41,737 nucleotides of DNA from the NCBI GenBank assembly GCA_046727175.1, contig JBKPCD010000151.1, positions 1 through 41,737 of the forward strand, written 5' to 3'. Within the stretch, counting starts at the first letter, position 1; each line of letters starts with the position of its first letter. Of the stretch, positions 14,530-21,771 are shown in pieces. The translations under genes were made by a program, and so were the position numbers. The notes beneath the pieces are model-generated. The model was not told the origin of the DNA and did no database searches. It saw nothing but the letters and a program-made list of their open reading frames with translations. The stretch comes from JBKPCD01 sp046727175. Its GTDB lineage: Bacteria > Acidobacteriota > Vicinamibacteria > Vicinamibacterales > 2-12-FULL-66-21.

Positions 14530-15960
14530 GTGCGACCGAATGGTCGCGCCCGCGCCAGCCGATCCGTACGCCAGCTCCAGACCGACATCGCCCGCGTCTT
14601 CGGCGCACCGATCATGGCCCGAGGGGTTTGGGGTGTTGATATCCGATCGCTCGATACAGGCGAACGGCTGTTTCAACTCGACGCGGACAAGCTGATGATG
14701 CCGGCGTCGAACATGAAAATCCTGACGCTCGCGACGGCAGCCGAAGTGCTCGGGTGGGACTACCGGTTCACGACCACACTCGAGACCACCGCGCCAATCG
14801 ATCAGGGGGTCCTTCGCGGCGATCTCTTCGTGCGCGGCACCGGGGATCCCACGATCAACTCGAGAGCTGATCGTGCCGAGGCGGTATTCGCCGTGTGGTC
14901 GGCCGCACTGTCCCAGGCCGGTATCTTCGAAATCGAGGGCAGAATCATTGGCGACGATCAGGCGTTCGACGATGAAGGACTCGGCGCCGGCTGGGCGTGG
15001 GACTATCTGCAGTATGGCTACGCGGCCCCGTCGGGCGCTCTCGAATTCAACGAAGATCTCGCCGAGCTTCGCGTCGAGCCCGGCGCCGCTCCTGGCGAGC
15101 CGGCGAGGATTCATCTGACACCCGGCTCCGGATTGATCGTCGTCAATCGTGCCGTAACGGGGTCGGCGGATGCCGAGGAATCGATCGACTTCCGGCGACG
15201 GCTCGACCGACCCGTGCTCGAAGTCTCGGGGATCGTTCCCGAACGACTGCCACGCGTGGTTCGCGGCGTCGCGGTGGTCAATCCCACGCTCTTCTTCGCG
15301 CAGGCGCTCAAGGACGCGCTGGCGTCGCACGGCATTGCCGTCGCGGGCGATGCCGTCGATCTCGACGATGTTGCTAGTGAGTTTGCCACGAGGAACGACC
15401 CCCGTCGCACGCTCGCCTCCGTGTCGTCACCACCGCTCCGCGAGATCGCGACGGTGATGATGAAGCGAAGCCAGAATCTCTACGCCGAGACGCTGCTGAA
15501 GGCCATTGGCGCGGCGCGCGGAGGGCTCGGGACGACGCAGGCCGGCGAACGGATGGTTCAACGCACGCTGGACGGGTGGGGGATCCCGCGTGACGGCTAC
15601 GTGCTCGCCGATGGATCCGGTTTGTCGCGCGACAACTACCTCGCGGCGGGCACCATCACGGCCATTCTGGAGCGTCTCTACCGCGATCCGCGTCACCGCG
15701 ATGCGTTCACCGCGACGTTGCCAATCGCGGGGAAGGACGGCACGATCGCGTTGCGCCTGAAGCGGACGCGGGCCGAGGGGAACGCGGTGGCGAAGACCGG
15801 ATCCATCTCGAACGTACGCTGTCTTTCCGGGTTCGTGCGTACGCGAGACGGCGAGACGCTGGTCTTTTCGATTCTGGCCAACGGCTTCGTCATTCCCGCC
15901 GCGACCGTCAACTGGATCGCGGATCTCGCCGTGGAGATCTTGTCGAACTTCAAGCGCTGA
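14530..15960 (+). CDS. dacB: D-alanyl-D-alanine carboxypeptidase/endopeptidase (PBP4, peptidase S13)
   Basis: A penicillin-binding protein that trims or cleaves peptidoglycan cross-links in the periplasm. The three active-site motifs are visible: SNMK (S60, K63 from the GTG at 14530), SQN around residue 316 and KTG around residue 421. The listed GTG start gives a protein without an export signal. The same frame is open upstream and encodes a signal-like segment, AAGRLLTATTLAAGLALT followed by PACG, from about 14419. No ATG, GTG or TTG precedes it, only ATA at 14416 (overlapping the previous TAG) and CTG at 14431. The true start is therefore probably 14416 or 14431 with a non-standard codon. 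Confidence 0.92.
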   Translation: MRPNGRARASRSVRQLQTDIARVFGAPIMARGVWGVDIRSLDTGERLFQLDADKLMMPASNMKILTLATAAEVLGWDYRFTTTLETTAPIDQGVLRGDLFVRGTGDPTINSRADRAEAVFAVWSAALSQAGIFEIEGRIIGDDQAFDDEGLGAGWAWDYLQYGYAAPSGALEFNEDLAELRVEPGAAPGEPARIHLTPGSGLIVVNRAVTGSADAEESIDFRRRLDRPVLEVSGIVPERLPRVVRGVAVVNPTLFFAQALKDALASHGIAVAGDAVDLDDVASEFATRNDPRRTLASVSSPPLREIATVMMKRSQNLYAETLLKAIGAARGGLGTTQAGERMVQRTLDGWGIPRDGYVLADGSGLSRDNYLAAGTITAILERLYRDPRHRDAFTATLPIAGKDGTIALRLKRTRAEGNAVAKTGSISNVRCLSGFVRTRDGETLVFSILANGFVIPAATVNWIADLAVEILSNFKR

Positions 15961-16027
15961 TACAGCAGTCCACGAGACGCATATATTCGCGGACGCGCCT
16001 GCCCAAGGCACGGTTTTCACGCTGTGC

Positions 16028-16056
16028 TTGCCATCCACCGCAGATTTCTTCATAAT
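16028..16056 (+). promoter_or_regulatory. Promoter of the padR-type operon
   Basis: TTGCCA (16028-16033), a 17-base spacer and CATAAT (16051-16056) form a good sigma-70 match, five of six in each hexamer. The expected transcription start lies within a few bases of the ATG at 16067, so the message is leaderless or nearly so. Confidence 0.6.
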
Positions 16057-16066
16057 GTGCGACTAA

Positions 16067-16399
16067 ATGGCCGGCCGGTTTCTGACCGACTTCGAGCTGA
16101 TGGTGATGCTCGCGGTGCTTCGGGTCCGCGAACACGCGTACGGCGTGCCGATCGCCCGCGAAATCGAGCAAACCGGCCGGCGGTCAGTGACGCTCGCGGC
16201 CGTCTACCTGGCGCTCGATCGCCTGCACCGCCACGGCCTCGTCTCGTGGCGCCTCGGGGACCCGACGCCCGAGCGCGGCGGACGAGCGAAGAAATTGTTC
16301 AGCGTCACGCCGACTGGCCTGCGCGCGATCCGCCGCACGCAGCGTGCCTTCGCAGCCCTGTGGAACCGGATTCCGGAACTCAAAGGAACGCCGGGATGA
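16067..16399 (+). CDS. PadR-family transcriptional regulator
   Basis: A 110-residue winged-helix regulator. The segment LMVMLAVLRVREHAYGVPIAREIE followed by LAAVYLALDRLHRHGLVSWR is the PadR N-terminal DNA-binding fold. GGRAKKLFSVTPTGLRAI is the wing and last strand. The long C-terminal dimer helix of larger PadR proteins is short here, as in the compact PadR class. Its stop overlaps the next ATG (ATGA), so it is coupled to the membrane protein. Such small PadR genes often precede permease genes in Acidobacteriota. The ligand is unknown. Confidence 0.9.
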   Translation: MAGRFLTDFELMVMLAVLRVREHAYGVPIAREIEQTGRRSVTLAAVYLALDRLHRHGLVSWRLGDPTPERGGRAKKLFSVTPTGLRAIRRTQRAFAALWNRIPELKGTPG

Positions 16400-17043
16400 A
16401 GACGCCTCCCGCTTTCGCCACGGTCATGCTGATGTGTTTCGGACCGGACGACGAGTCGTTCATCGGCGATCTGCTCGAGGAGTACGAATCCGGACGATCG
16501 CGAGGCTGGTACTGGCGTCAGGTGCTGTCGGCCGTTCTGCTGGGTTCTGCGCGGCACGTGGCCGCCCATCCGGTCAGCGCGCTGATCACAGTCGCGATGG
16601 GCTGGGCCACACTGCTGCTCGCGTTCTTCGCGTTCGGCGACAGCACGGCGGGCGCAGTGGCCGGGTGGGTCTGGAACTGGAATCGCGAAACCGCGTACGC
16701 AACGCATGTGTGGTGGCCATTTCAGATCACAGCCGCCGTCGTGTCGTACACCGGCTTCGCGCTTTCAGCACTCGTGGTCGTGCTCTTGAACCGACGGCGC
16801 GCTGCACCAATCCTCCTCGCCTACACGGCGTCCGTATTCATCGTGCTCGTGGTATCCGCCGTGCTGATCGAGATGCTCACCACGCGCAACGGTGCCGTCC
16901 CGGTCCCGCACGCACTGTTCTACATCGTGTCGGTGAGCCTGCGTTATCAGTGGCGCTCGGGTTTGCTGTTGGCGCCGTGCATCATCCTCGTCGTCGGGTT
17001 ACTTATGATCCGCCGCCAGCCGCCAATGCCCGCGTCTCGTTGA
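16396..17043 (+). CDS. Membrane protein resembling the permease-prefix segment of acidobacterial transporters
   Basis: A 215-residue protein. The N-terminus contains FIGDLLEEYESGRSRGWYWR, which resembles the prefix region found before FtsX-like permease domains in Acidobacteriota; this is from memory of the family and not verified. Four or five membrane helices follow, and there is no FtsX or MacB core. It is coupled to padR through ATGA. The last dozen codons (from 17005, MIRRQPPMPASR) are the first copy of a 125-bp tandem repeat, so the native C-terminus has probably been replaced or extended. The function is unknown. Confidence 0.72.
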   Translation: MKTPPAFATVMLMCFGPDDESFIGDLLEEYESGRSRGWYWRQVLSAVLLGSARHVAAHPVSALITVAMGWATLLLAFFAFGDSTAGAVAGWVWNWNRETAYATHVWWPFQITAAVVSYTGFALSALVVVLLNRRRAAPILLAYTASVFIVLVVSAVLIEMLTTRNGAVPVPHALFYIVSVSLRYQWRSGLLLAPCIILVVGLLMIRRQPPMPASR

Positions 17044-17379
17044 ACGGTGAACCGCGGACCTGCGCGTCGACCCGCATCTCGCGGAACTGGTTTGAATCCG
17101 CGAACATCCGCGTCTCGTTGAGTGCTCTCATGATCCGCCGCCCGCCGCCAATGCCCGCGTCTCGTTGAACGGTGAACCACGGACCTGCGCGTCGACCCGC
17201 ATCTCGCGGAACTGGTTTGAATCCGCGAACATCCGCGTCTCGTTGAGTGCTCTTATGATCCGCCGCCCGCCGCCAATGCCCGCGTCTCGTTGAGCGGTGA
17301 ACTCGGACCTGCGCGTTGACCCGCATCTCCGCGGAACTGGTTTGAATCCGCGAACATCCGTGTCGTTGAGTGCTCTGCG
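17005..17379. repeat. 125-bp tandem repeat, three copies
   Basis: Copies start at 17005, 17130 and 17255, each with ATGATCCGCCGCC, giving an exact 125-bp step. The first two copies are nearly identical; the third has small indels (from about 17295) and the array ends near 17380. Each unit contains the pieces CAATGCCCGCGTCTCGTTGA, GGAACTGGTTTGAATCCGCG and AACATCCGCGTCTCGTTGAG. It fills most of the 392-base gap between the membrane protein and the HEAT-repeat gene and supplies the membrane protein's last codons. No coding function is apparent. Confidence 0.93.
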
Positions 17380-17435
17380 ATTCGCGACCAATCCGTGCAA
17401 ACTCCGTGTGTCTGCGCTCCGCGTACAATCGGTCC

Positions 17436-18236
17436 GTGGGCAAGTTCATCGCGTTTCTGGCTCTGCTGGCTTCGCTCGCGATGGGCGCTGCGTGGTACTC
17501 GGTGCACCGGGTTCGGGAATTCGTGGGCCCCGTTCAGACAGAACAGCATCCGAAGTCGTGGTTGCTGCAGCTCTACAGCCAGAATCCGCGTGAGGCAGAG
17601 CAGGCGGTCCAGCAGCTCTCGGCGCAAGGCGCCGCAGCGCTCCCGACTATCCGTGCAGCGCTCCAGAATCCCAGCGCACCTCGTGAGGAGCGAAAGGCTG
17701 CGCTGAAGGCCTGTGCTGTGCTCGGCGAGGTTTCGGCGCCCATTGTCGCGGACGTGGCAGCCGAGCTCCAAGACCCGGAGCTCACAGCTGAAGCGGCGGT
17801 CGCGCTCAGCTTCATGGGGCCGGACGCGTTCCCGCCCCTGCGCGATGCGCTCGCCGATCATGATCCGACCGTCCGGCGGGAAGCGCTGCGCTCGATCGGG
17901 AAGCTTCGCTTTCGAGCGCCGCTGGACGCGCGTGCTCCGCTGTCGCTGCTGCGCGACGGTATGAAGGACGCCGACAGCGGCGTGCGCGCGGTGGCAGTCA
18001 CGTATCTCGGCATCCTGCACGCGGAGCCGACGACGTCCATTCCGCTTCTCGTCACTGCGCTCGAGGACGAGGACTTCGCGGTACGTCGTGCGGCAGCGAC
18101 GGCCCTCGGATCCTTCGGCGTTGCGGCGGATCAGGCAATCCCGGCGCTGCGGAAGGCAACCAATGACGCTGATGAAGACGTCGCGCGCGAGGCCGGACTC
18201 TCGATTGTGAAGATTCAAACCGCCACCAAGAAATGA
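17436..18236 (+). CDS. HEAT-repeat protein with N-terminal membrane anchor
   Basis: A 266-residue protein. An N-terminal hydrophobic segment (FIAFLALLASLAMGAAWYSV) is followed by about six HEAT/PBS-type repeats, for example TAEAAVALSFMGPDAFPPLRDAL, VRREALRSIGKL, VRAVAVTYLGIL and VRRAAATALGSFG. It is likely a periplasmic or membrane-tethered scaffold for protein contacts; no catalytic motif is seen. The GTG at 17436 is chosen because it starts the anchor. A TACAAT box lies just upstream at 17424, so the message may be nearly leaderless. Confidence 0.82.
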   Translation: MGKFIAFLALLASLAMGAAWYSVHRVREFVGPVQTEQHPKSWLLQLYSQNPREAEQAVQQLSAQGAAALPTIRAALQNPSAPREERKAALKACAVLGEVSAPIVADVAAELQDPELTAEAAVALSFMGPDAFPPLRDALADHDPTVRREALRSIGKLRFRAPLDARAPLSLLRDGMKDADSGVRAVAVTYLGILHAEPTTSIPLLVTALEDEDFAVRRAAATALGSFGVAADQAIPALRKATNDADEDVAREAGLSIVKIQTATKK

Positions 18237-18239
18237 ACA

Positions 18240-18318
18240 CACAAGGCGCGCGACTGGCGCGCCCGCCAGGGCGGGAGCGGGGCGAAGGTTCCCCGCGAGG
18301 CGGGGCGAAGCCCCGGGT
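18240..18318. repeat. GC-rich dispersed element, copy 1
   Basis: A GC-rich stretch between convergent genes with nested inverted repeats (GGCGCGC...GCGCGCC; CGGGGCTTCGCCCCG). On the minus strand it begins directly at the alaX stop codon, so it could serve as its terminator. The parts GGAGCGGGGCGAAG and CGGGGCTTCG are shared with the elements at 20.2, 23.4 and 26.0 kb. Confidence 0.65.
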
Positions 18319-19506
18319 TCAGGACGACAGAAGCGATCGCGCGAGTGCGAGCATGTCCTCGGTCGTGCCGGAAAGACCGCCGCCTTGGGCGAGCTGGGCC
18401 CGGCCGCCGCCTCTCCCTCCGTGCGCGGCCACGAGTGCTTTCAGAATTGCCGCCGAGTTGAGGGTGAGATCAGCGGCGCGCGCGACGACCGCCGCGGACG
18501 GAGGCGGAGCGCTCACGAGGACGGCCGCATGCCCGGGCCGCTCGACGATTGCGGCGGCAATCGCTTTGAGTCCTCCACCATCCAGCCCCTCGAGAGCAGC
18601 GAGGACCACACGGGCCTGAGCCAGGTGTTCGGCCCGCGCCGCCAGCGTATCGGCCTCGAACGATGCGAGCCGAGCGTGCAGGTCTTTGACCTGCTGCTTC
18701 AGATCCCTGGCATCGGTCTGGACGCGCTCGATGGCGGAGGGGAGCTCTGACGGCGCGACCGAAAGGAGCTTGATGCTGGCGGCCACCGCGTCACGCAGCG
18801 ACTGGTGCGCGCGCAGGGCACGATTACCGCACACGAACTCGACGCGCGTGCCGCCGCGAAAACGCTCCCAGCCCGACACGACGATTGCGCCAATCGCGCC
18901 GGTGCGGGACACGTGAGTGCCGCCGCAGGCGGAGAGATCGAAGTCCTGGACGTCGACCAGCCTGAGGCGTCCTTCGCGCACGGGCTCCTTGCGAAGCGGC
19001 AACTGTGCGGCTTCATCCGGGTCCACGAAGCGAATCGAGACGGGACGATCTTCCCAGACTACGCGGTTTGCCTCGAGCTCGGCGCGGTGGATCTCGGAAG
19101 GTAGCGTTTCACGAGCGAGGTCGATTGTGGAGGTGACCGAGCCGAGGTGGAAGCTCACCGTTCGCGCAGTGAGCAGGCGATCGAACGCGGCCGACAGCAC
19201 GTGCTGACCGGTGTGCTGCTGCATGTGTTCGAAGCGGCGCTCCCAATCGATACGGCCGCGAACCGGACCGACCTCCACGTTGCCCTCGACCACGTGAAAC
19301 ACGGTTCCGTCATCCGAATCGATCGCGTCCGAAACGCGTGCGCCGCCGAGTGTGCCCGTATCGAATGGCTGCCCGCCGGAGGTCGGATAGAACGCGGTGC
19401 GATCGAGGATGGCTGCGCGCCGCCCGTCCTCGAGCGCGACGAGCTGTCGCAGCTCGGCGTCGAACTCTTTCACATAGGCATCGGTGTAGTACAGCCGTTC
19501 GGTCAC
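18319..19506 (-). CDS. alaX: Alanyl-tRNA editing protein, long AlaX type with DHHA1 domain
   Basis: A 395-residue stand-alone homologue of the editing half of alanyl-tRNA synthetase, predicted to deacylate mischarged Ser-tRNA(Ala) or Gly-tRNA(Ala). The zinc ligands are visible as HTGQH (H98, H102) and CGGTH (C194, H198). A coiled region follows at about 240-290, then a C-terminal DHHA1 domain with the glycine-rich segment GGRGGGRAQLAQGGG. No aminoacylation domain is present. The GTG at 19506 overlaps the queC stop (GTGA). This fits the protein start at TERLYYTDAY, and the longer frame upstream is queC in another frame. Co-translation with queC has no obvious functional reason. Confidence 0.92.
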   Translation of the reverse strand: MTERLYYTDAYVKEFDAELRQLVALEDGRRAAILDRTAFYPTSGGQPFDTGTLGGARVSDAIDSDDGTVFHVVEGNVEVGPVRGRIDWERRFEHMQQHTGQHVLSAAFDRLLTARTVSFHLGSVTSTIDLARETLPSEIHRAELEANRVVWEDRPVSIRFVDPDEAAQLPLRKEPVREGRLRLVDVQDFDLSACGGTHVSRTGAIGAIVVSGWERFRGGTRVEFVCGNRALRAHQSLRDAVAASIKLLSVAPSELPSAIERVQTDARDLKQQVKDLHARLASFEADTLAARAEHLAQARVVLAALEGLDGGGLKAIAAAIVERPGHAAVLVSAPPPSAAVVARAADLTLNSAAILKALVAAHGGRGGGRAQLAQGGGLSGTTEDMLALARSLLSS

Positions 19507-20186
19507 GCTCGCCCTCGCAGGAGCGGATCGTCGACTCCCGCCTCGCTGAATCCGCGCGCGCGCAGGCGGCAGCTGTCGCATGCGCCACAAGGCGCACCGT
19601 CGGGCGTCGGGTCGTAGCAACTGTGCGTCAACCCGTAGTCGAGGCCGAGCGAGATTCCGCGCTTGATGATTTCGGCCTTGGAAAAGTGCAGCAGCGGCGC
19701 GAGTACGCGGAACGCCTGACCCTGGACGCCGGCGCGCGTCGCCAGCGATGCGAGGCGTTCAAACGCTGCGAGGTACTCGGGCCGGCAGTCAGGATATCCG
19801 GAGTAATCGAGCGCGTTGACGCCGATGACGATTGCGTCTGCGCCTTCCACTTCCGCCCAGCCCAGGGCGAGCGACAGCAGCATCGTATTCCGCGCAGGCA
19901 CGTAGGTCACCGGAATCTCACGGGTATCACCGAGATCGCGGTCCTTCGGCACGGGGCCGCTGCCCGTCAGGGCGGAGCCTCCGAACCTGGCGAGATCGAC
20001 GTCGAGCTCGATGTGCCGGAGCACGCCCAGGGCGCGACCCACCGACCTCGCCGCCGCCACCTCACGCGCGTGGACCTGCCCGTAACGGACGGTGAGCGCG
20101 AGAAGATCGCGCCCCTCGGAACGCACCATCGCACCGGCCGTATACGAATCAAGGCCGCCGCTGAGAAGGATCACCGCCCGTTGCAT
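19503..20186 (-). CDS. queC: 7-cyano-7-deazaguanine synthase
   Basis: A PP-loop enzyme of 227 residues that converts 7-carboxy-7-deazaguanine to preQ0 in queuosine synthesis. The ATP loop is SGGLDS (residues 9-14). ADAIVIGVNALDYSGYPDCRPEY is the family signature. Four zinc-binding cysteines lie near the C-terminus (SCYDPT...CGACDSC). The ATG at 20186 is chosen because the protein begins MQRAVILLSGG; the frame upstream runs through a repeat element. The substrate-making gene queE lies about 370 bases upstream in the same direction, with repeats between. Confidence 0.96.
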   Translation of the reverse strand: MQRAVILLSGGLDSYTAGAMVRSEGRDLLALTVRYGQVHAREVAAARSVGRALGVLRHIELDVDLARFGGSALTGSGPVPKDRDLGDTREIPVTYVPARNTMLLSLALGWAEVEGADAIVIGVNALDYSGYPDCRPEYLAAFERLASLATRAGVQGQAFRVLAPLLHFSKAEIIKRGISLGLDYGLTHSCYDPTPDGAPCGACDSCRLRARGFSEAGVDDPLLRGRA

Positions 20187-20400
20187 CTTAGACCGGGGGC
20201 TTCGCCCCGCCGGACCCGCCATCCGACCCCACCGCACACAAGACGTGCGGTGGGGGCCCCGGATCGCCGTCGCTCGCGGGTTCCGGGGTCCCCGGCGCGC
20301 GTTTTGCGCGCGCTGGGGTGGAGGCGACCCCTTCGCCCCGCTCCGCTCCGGCGACTCGCTCGCTATGCTCGCTCGTTCGTAGGCAGTCCTCCATGATCTC
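20187..20400. repeat. GC-rich dispersed element, copy 2
   Basis: Begins next to the queC start with ACCGGGGGCTTCGCCCC and includes a stem around ACCGCACACAAGACGTGCGG. It continues with CGGCGCGCGTTTTGCGCGCG and CTGGGGTGGAGGCGACCCC, and ends with GCTCGCTATGCTCGCTCGTT. Bases 20297-20335 are nearly the reverse complement of the element at about 23345-23390, and the last part matches the element at 26.05 kb. It sits upstream of queC and downstream of queE. Confidence 0.75.
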
Positions 20401-20432
20401 GAATCTCGCGCTCACCGGGTGACATGAAAGCA

Positions 20433-20562
20433 AGCCGACCCGAACCCGAGACCCGAATCCAGGGACATTGGCGAGCGACCGAGCTACCGGCAGCGTTTGT
20501 CTGAGCAGCTATCGGTTTCCGAACCCCGATCCCGATTCCCGCCTCCCGATCCCGAATTCAGA
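20433..20562. repeat. Heptamer-period array downstream of queE (CCGATCC type)
   Basis: Two blocks of 7-bp steps near CCCGAAC/CCCGATC: 20436-20460 and 20518-20562. On the minus strand the second block starts at the queE stop codon (TGA followed by ATTCGGGATCGGG). Both blocks run in the same direction, so unlike most sister arrays this one is not an obvious hairpin. Confidence 0.65.
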
Positions 20563-21199
20563 CGCCTCTGACGTCGGCGCCCCAGATGTACTTGTGCGCC
20601 TGCAGCTGCAGACGCACCGGGAGGCGATCTTCGAGAATCCACGCCGCGAGCTGCTTCGGCTCGAGGACGCCGTGAACCGGTGAAAACAGCACGGCCGCCG
20701 AGCGGCGCGCCAGGTCGTAGCGCCCGGCGACATCCTTCGCGAACTCGTAATCGGCGCGATCCTGAATCACGAACTTCACCTCGTCATGCGGATTGAGCAG
20801 ATCGAGATTCGGCCAGTGGTTCCTTCCCGCTTCCCCACTCGCCGGGCACTTCACGTCCATGATCCGGATGACAGAGGCGGGAACGTTGGCGATGCTCCGG
20901 TGGCCTCCCGTCTCGAGGAGCACGAGATGTCCCCGATCGAGGAGCGACTGCATGAGCGGATAGACGTCTTGCTGCAGCAACGGCTCGCCACCGGTAATCT
21001 CGACCGTCCAGCATCCGAACGCATCGACCTGCTCTAGGACCTCGCCGACCGTCATCTTCCTCCCTTCGTGAAACGCGTAGGGCGTGTCGCACCACGAGCA
21101 CCTGAGGTCGCAGGCCGTCAGGCGCACGAAGACACACGGACGTCCCGTGTGGGTCGACTCACCTTGAATCGAATGGAAGATCTCGTTGACCGTCATCAT
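20558..21199 (-). CDS. queE: 7-carboxy-7-deazaguanine synthase (radical SAM)
   Basis: A 213-residue radical SAM enzyme that contracts carboxy-tetrahydropterin to 7-carboxy-7-deazaguanine in queuosine synthesis. The iron-sulfur motif is CDLRCSWC (C30, C34, C37), followed by DTPYAFHEG. ITGGEPLLQ binds SAM. The N-terminal FHSIQGEST is the QueE signature. A TAAAAT box lies about 35 bases before the start on the minus strand and could be its -10. It feeds QueC, encoded next on the same strand. queD is not in the window. Confidence 0.95.
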   Translation of the reverse strand: MMTVNEIFHSIQGESTHTGRPCVFVRLTACDLRCSWCDTPYAFHEGRKMTVGEVLEQVDAFGCWTVEITGGEPLLQQDVYPLMQSLLDRGHLVLLETGGHRSIANVPASVIRIMDVKCPASGEAGRNHWPNLDLLNPHDEVKFVIQDRADYEFAKDVAGRYDLARRSAAVLFSPVHGVLEPKQLAAWILEDRLPVRLQLQAHKYIWGADVRGV

Positions 21200-21267
21200 G
21201 ACGACGTGTCTCGAAGCGCCGAATTCTTGATTTTATCGCGAATCAGGCGTCTGAGCCGGAGCCCGAT

Positions 21268-21425
21268 CGGCTTCTGGGCTCTGGGCGTTAGGCGTGCCCT
21301 TATGGACGCAGCCGCTGGAGCCAAGTTGGTCCGTTCGGGGGCTGAACTCTCGTTAGGACGATTCCTCGACAAGGCCCAAAGGACAGAGCCATGAGCCCAA
21401 AGCCTGAACGTCACATCAGGGCTAG
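21268..21425. repeat. Heptamer-period inverted array between divergent genes
   Basis: Left block GGCTTCT, GGGCTCT, GGGCGTT, AGGCGTG (21265-21292). Right block AGGCCCA, AAGGACA, GAGCCAT, GAGCCCA, AAGCCTG (21374-21410). The blocks are inverted, with about 80 bases between. This copy differs from the others in lying between two divergent gene starts (queE and the selenoprotein gene) and not after a stop codon. Confidence 0.6.
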
Positions 21426-21435
21426 AATCGAAGGC

Positions 21436-21771
21436 ATGCCGAAGCCAGTCTTCTACTGGAAGCCGACCTGAACCACCTGCCGCAACGCCAGAAGTTTTCT
21501 GGAGCAGCGGAAGATCGATGTCGAGGAGCGCGACGTCAACAAAACGCCACCCGACCGGGCCTTTCTCCAAAAGCACATCGACGAGAACCGCTTCCTTGAT
21601 TTCGTGAGCACGCGGAGCCCGATCTTCAAGCAGCGGCCCTTGCCGCGATCGAAGAAGGAAGCAATCGAGATGATGATCGAAGAGCCGAACCTGATTCGAC
21701 GACCCGTCCTGATTCGCGGATCGAAGGTCATCTTTGGCTTCGACAGGGCCGAGTACGACAAGCTGTCATGA
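21436..21771 (+). CDS. ArsC/Spx-family selenoprotein (in-frame TGA read as selenocysteine)
   Basis: The frame from the ATG at 21436 reads MPKPVFYWKPT, then TGA at 21469-21471, then TTCRNARSFLEQ, and stays open to the TGA at 21769-21771. The thioredoxin-fold ArsC/Spx family normally has KPTCTTCRxA here, so the TGA replaces the first cysteine of the CxxC pair: Sec12-Thr-Thr-Cys15. The 111-residue length and the later LIRRPVLIRGSKVIFGFD segment also fit the family. A hairpin suited to a bacterial SECIS lies just after the TGA. The final stop overlaps the next ATG (ATGA), so the whole frame appears to be one coupled gene. It is probably a thiol/selenol oxidoreductase; the substrate is unknown. 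The alternative is a Cys-to-stop mutation or a read error. Standard gene calling would miss it. Confidence 0.8.
21480..21510 (+). promoter_or_regulatory. Candidate bacterial SECIS hairpin
   Basis: Nine bases after the TGA, CCGC (21480-21483) pairs with GCGG (21507-21510). Inside, after a 4x4 internal loop, CCAGAA (21488-21493) pairs fully with TTCTGG (21497-21502), closing a GTT loop. The loop G is 23 bases after the TGA, within the 16-37 base range and apical-G rule described for bacterial SECIS elements. Confidence 0.7.
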
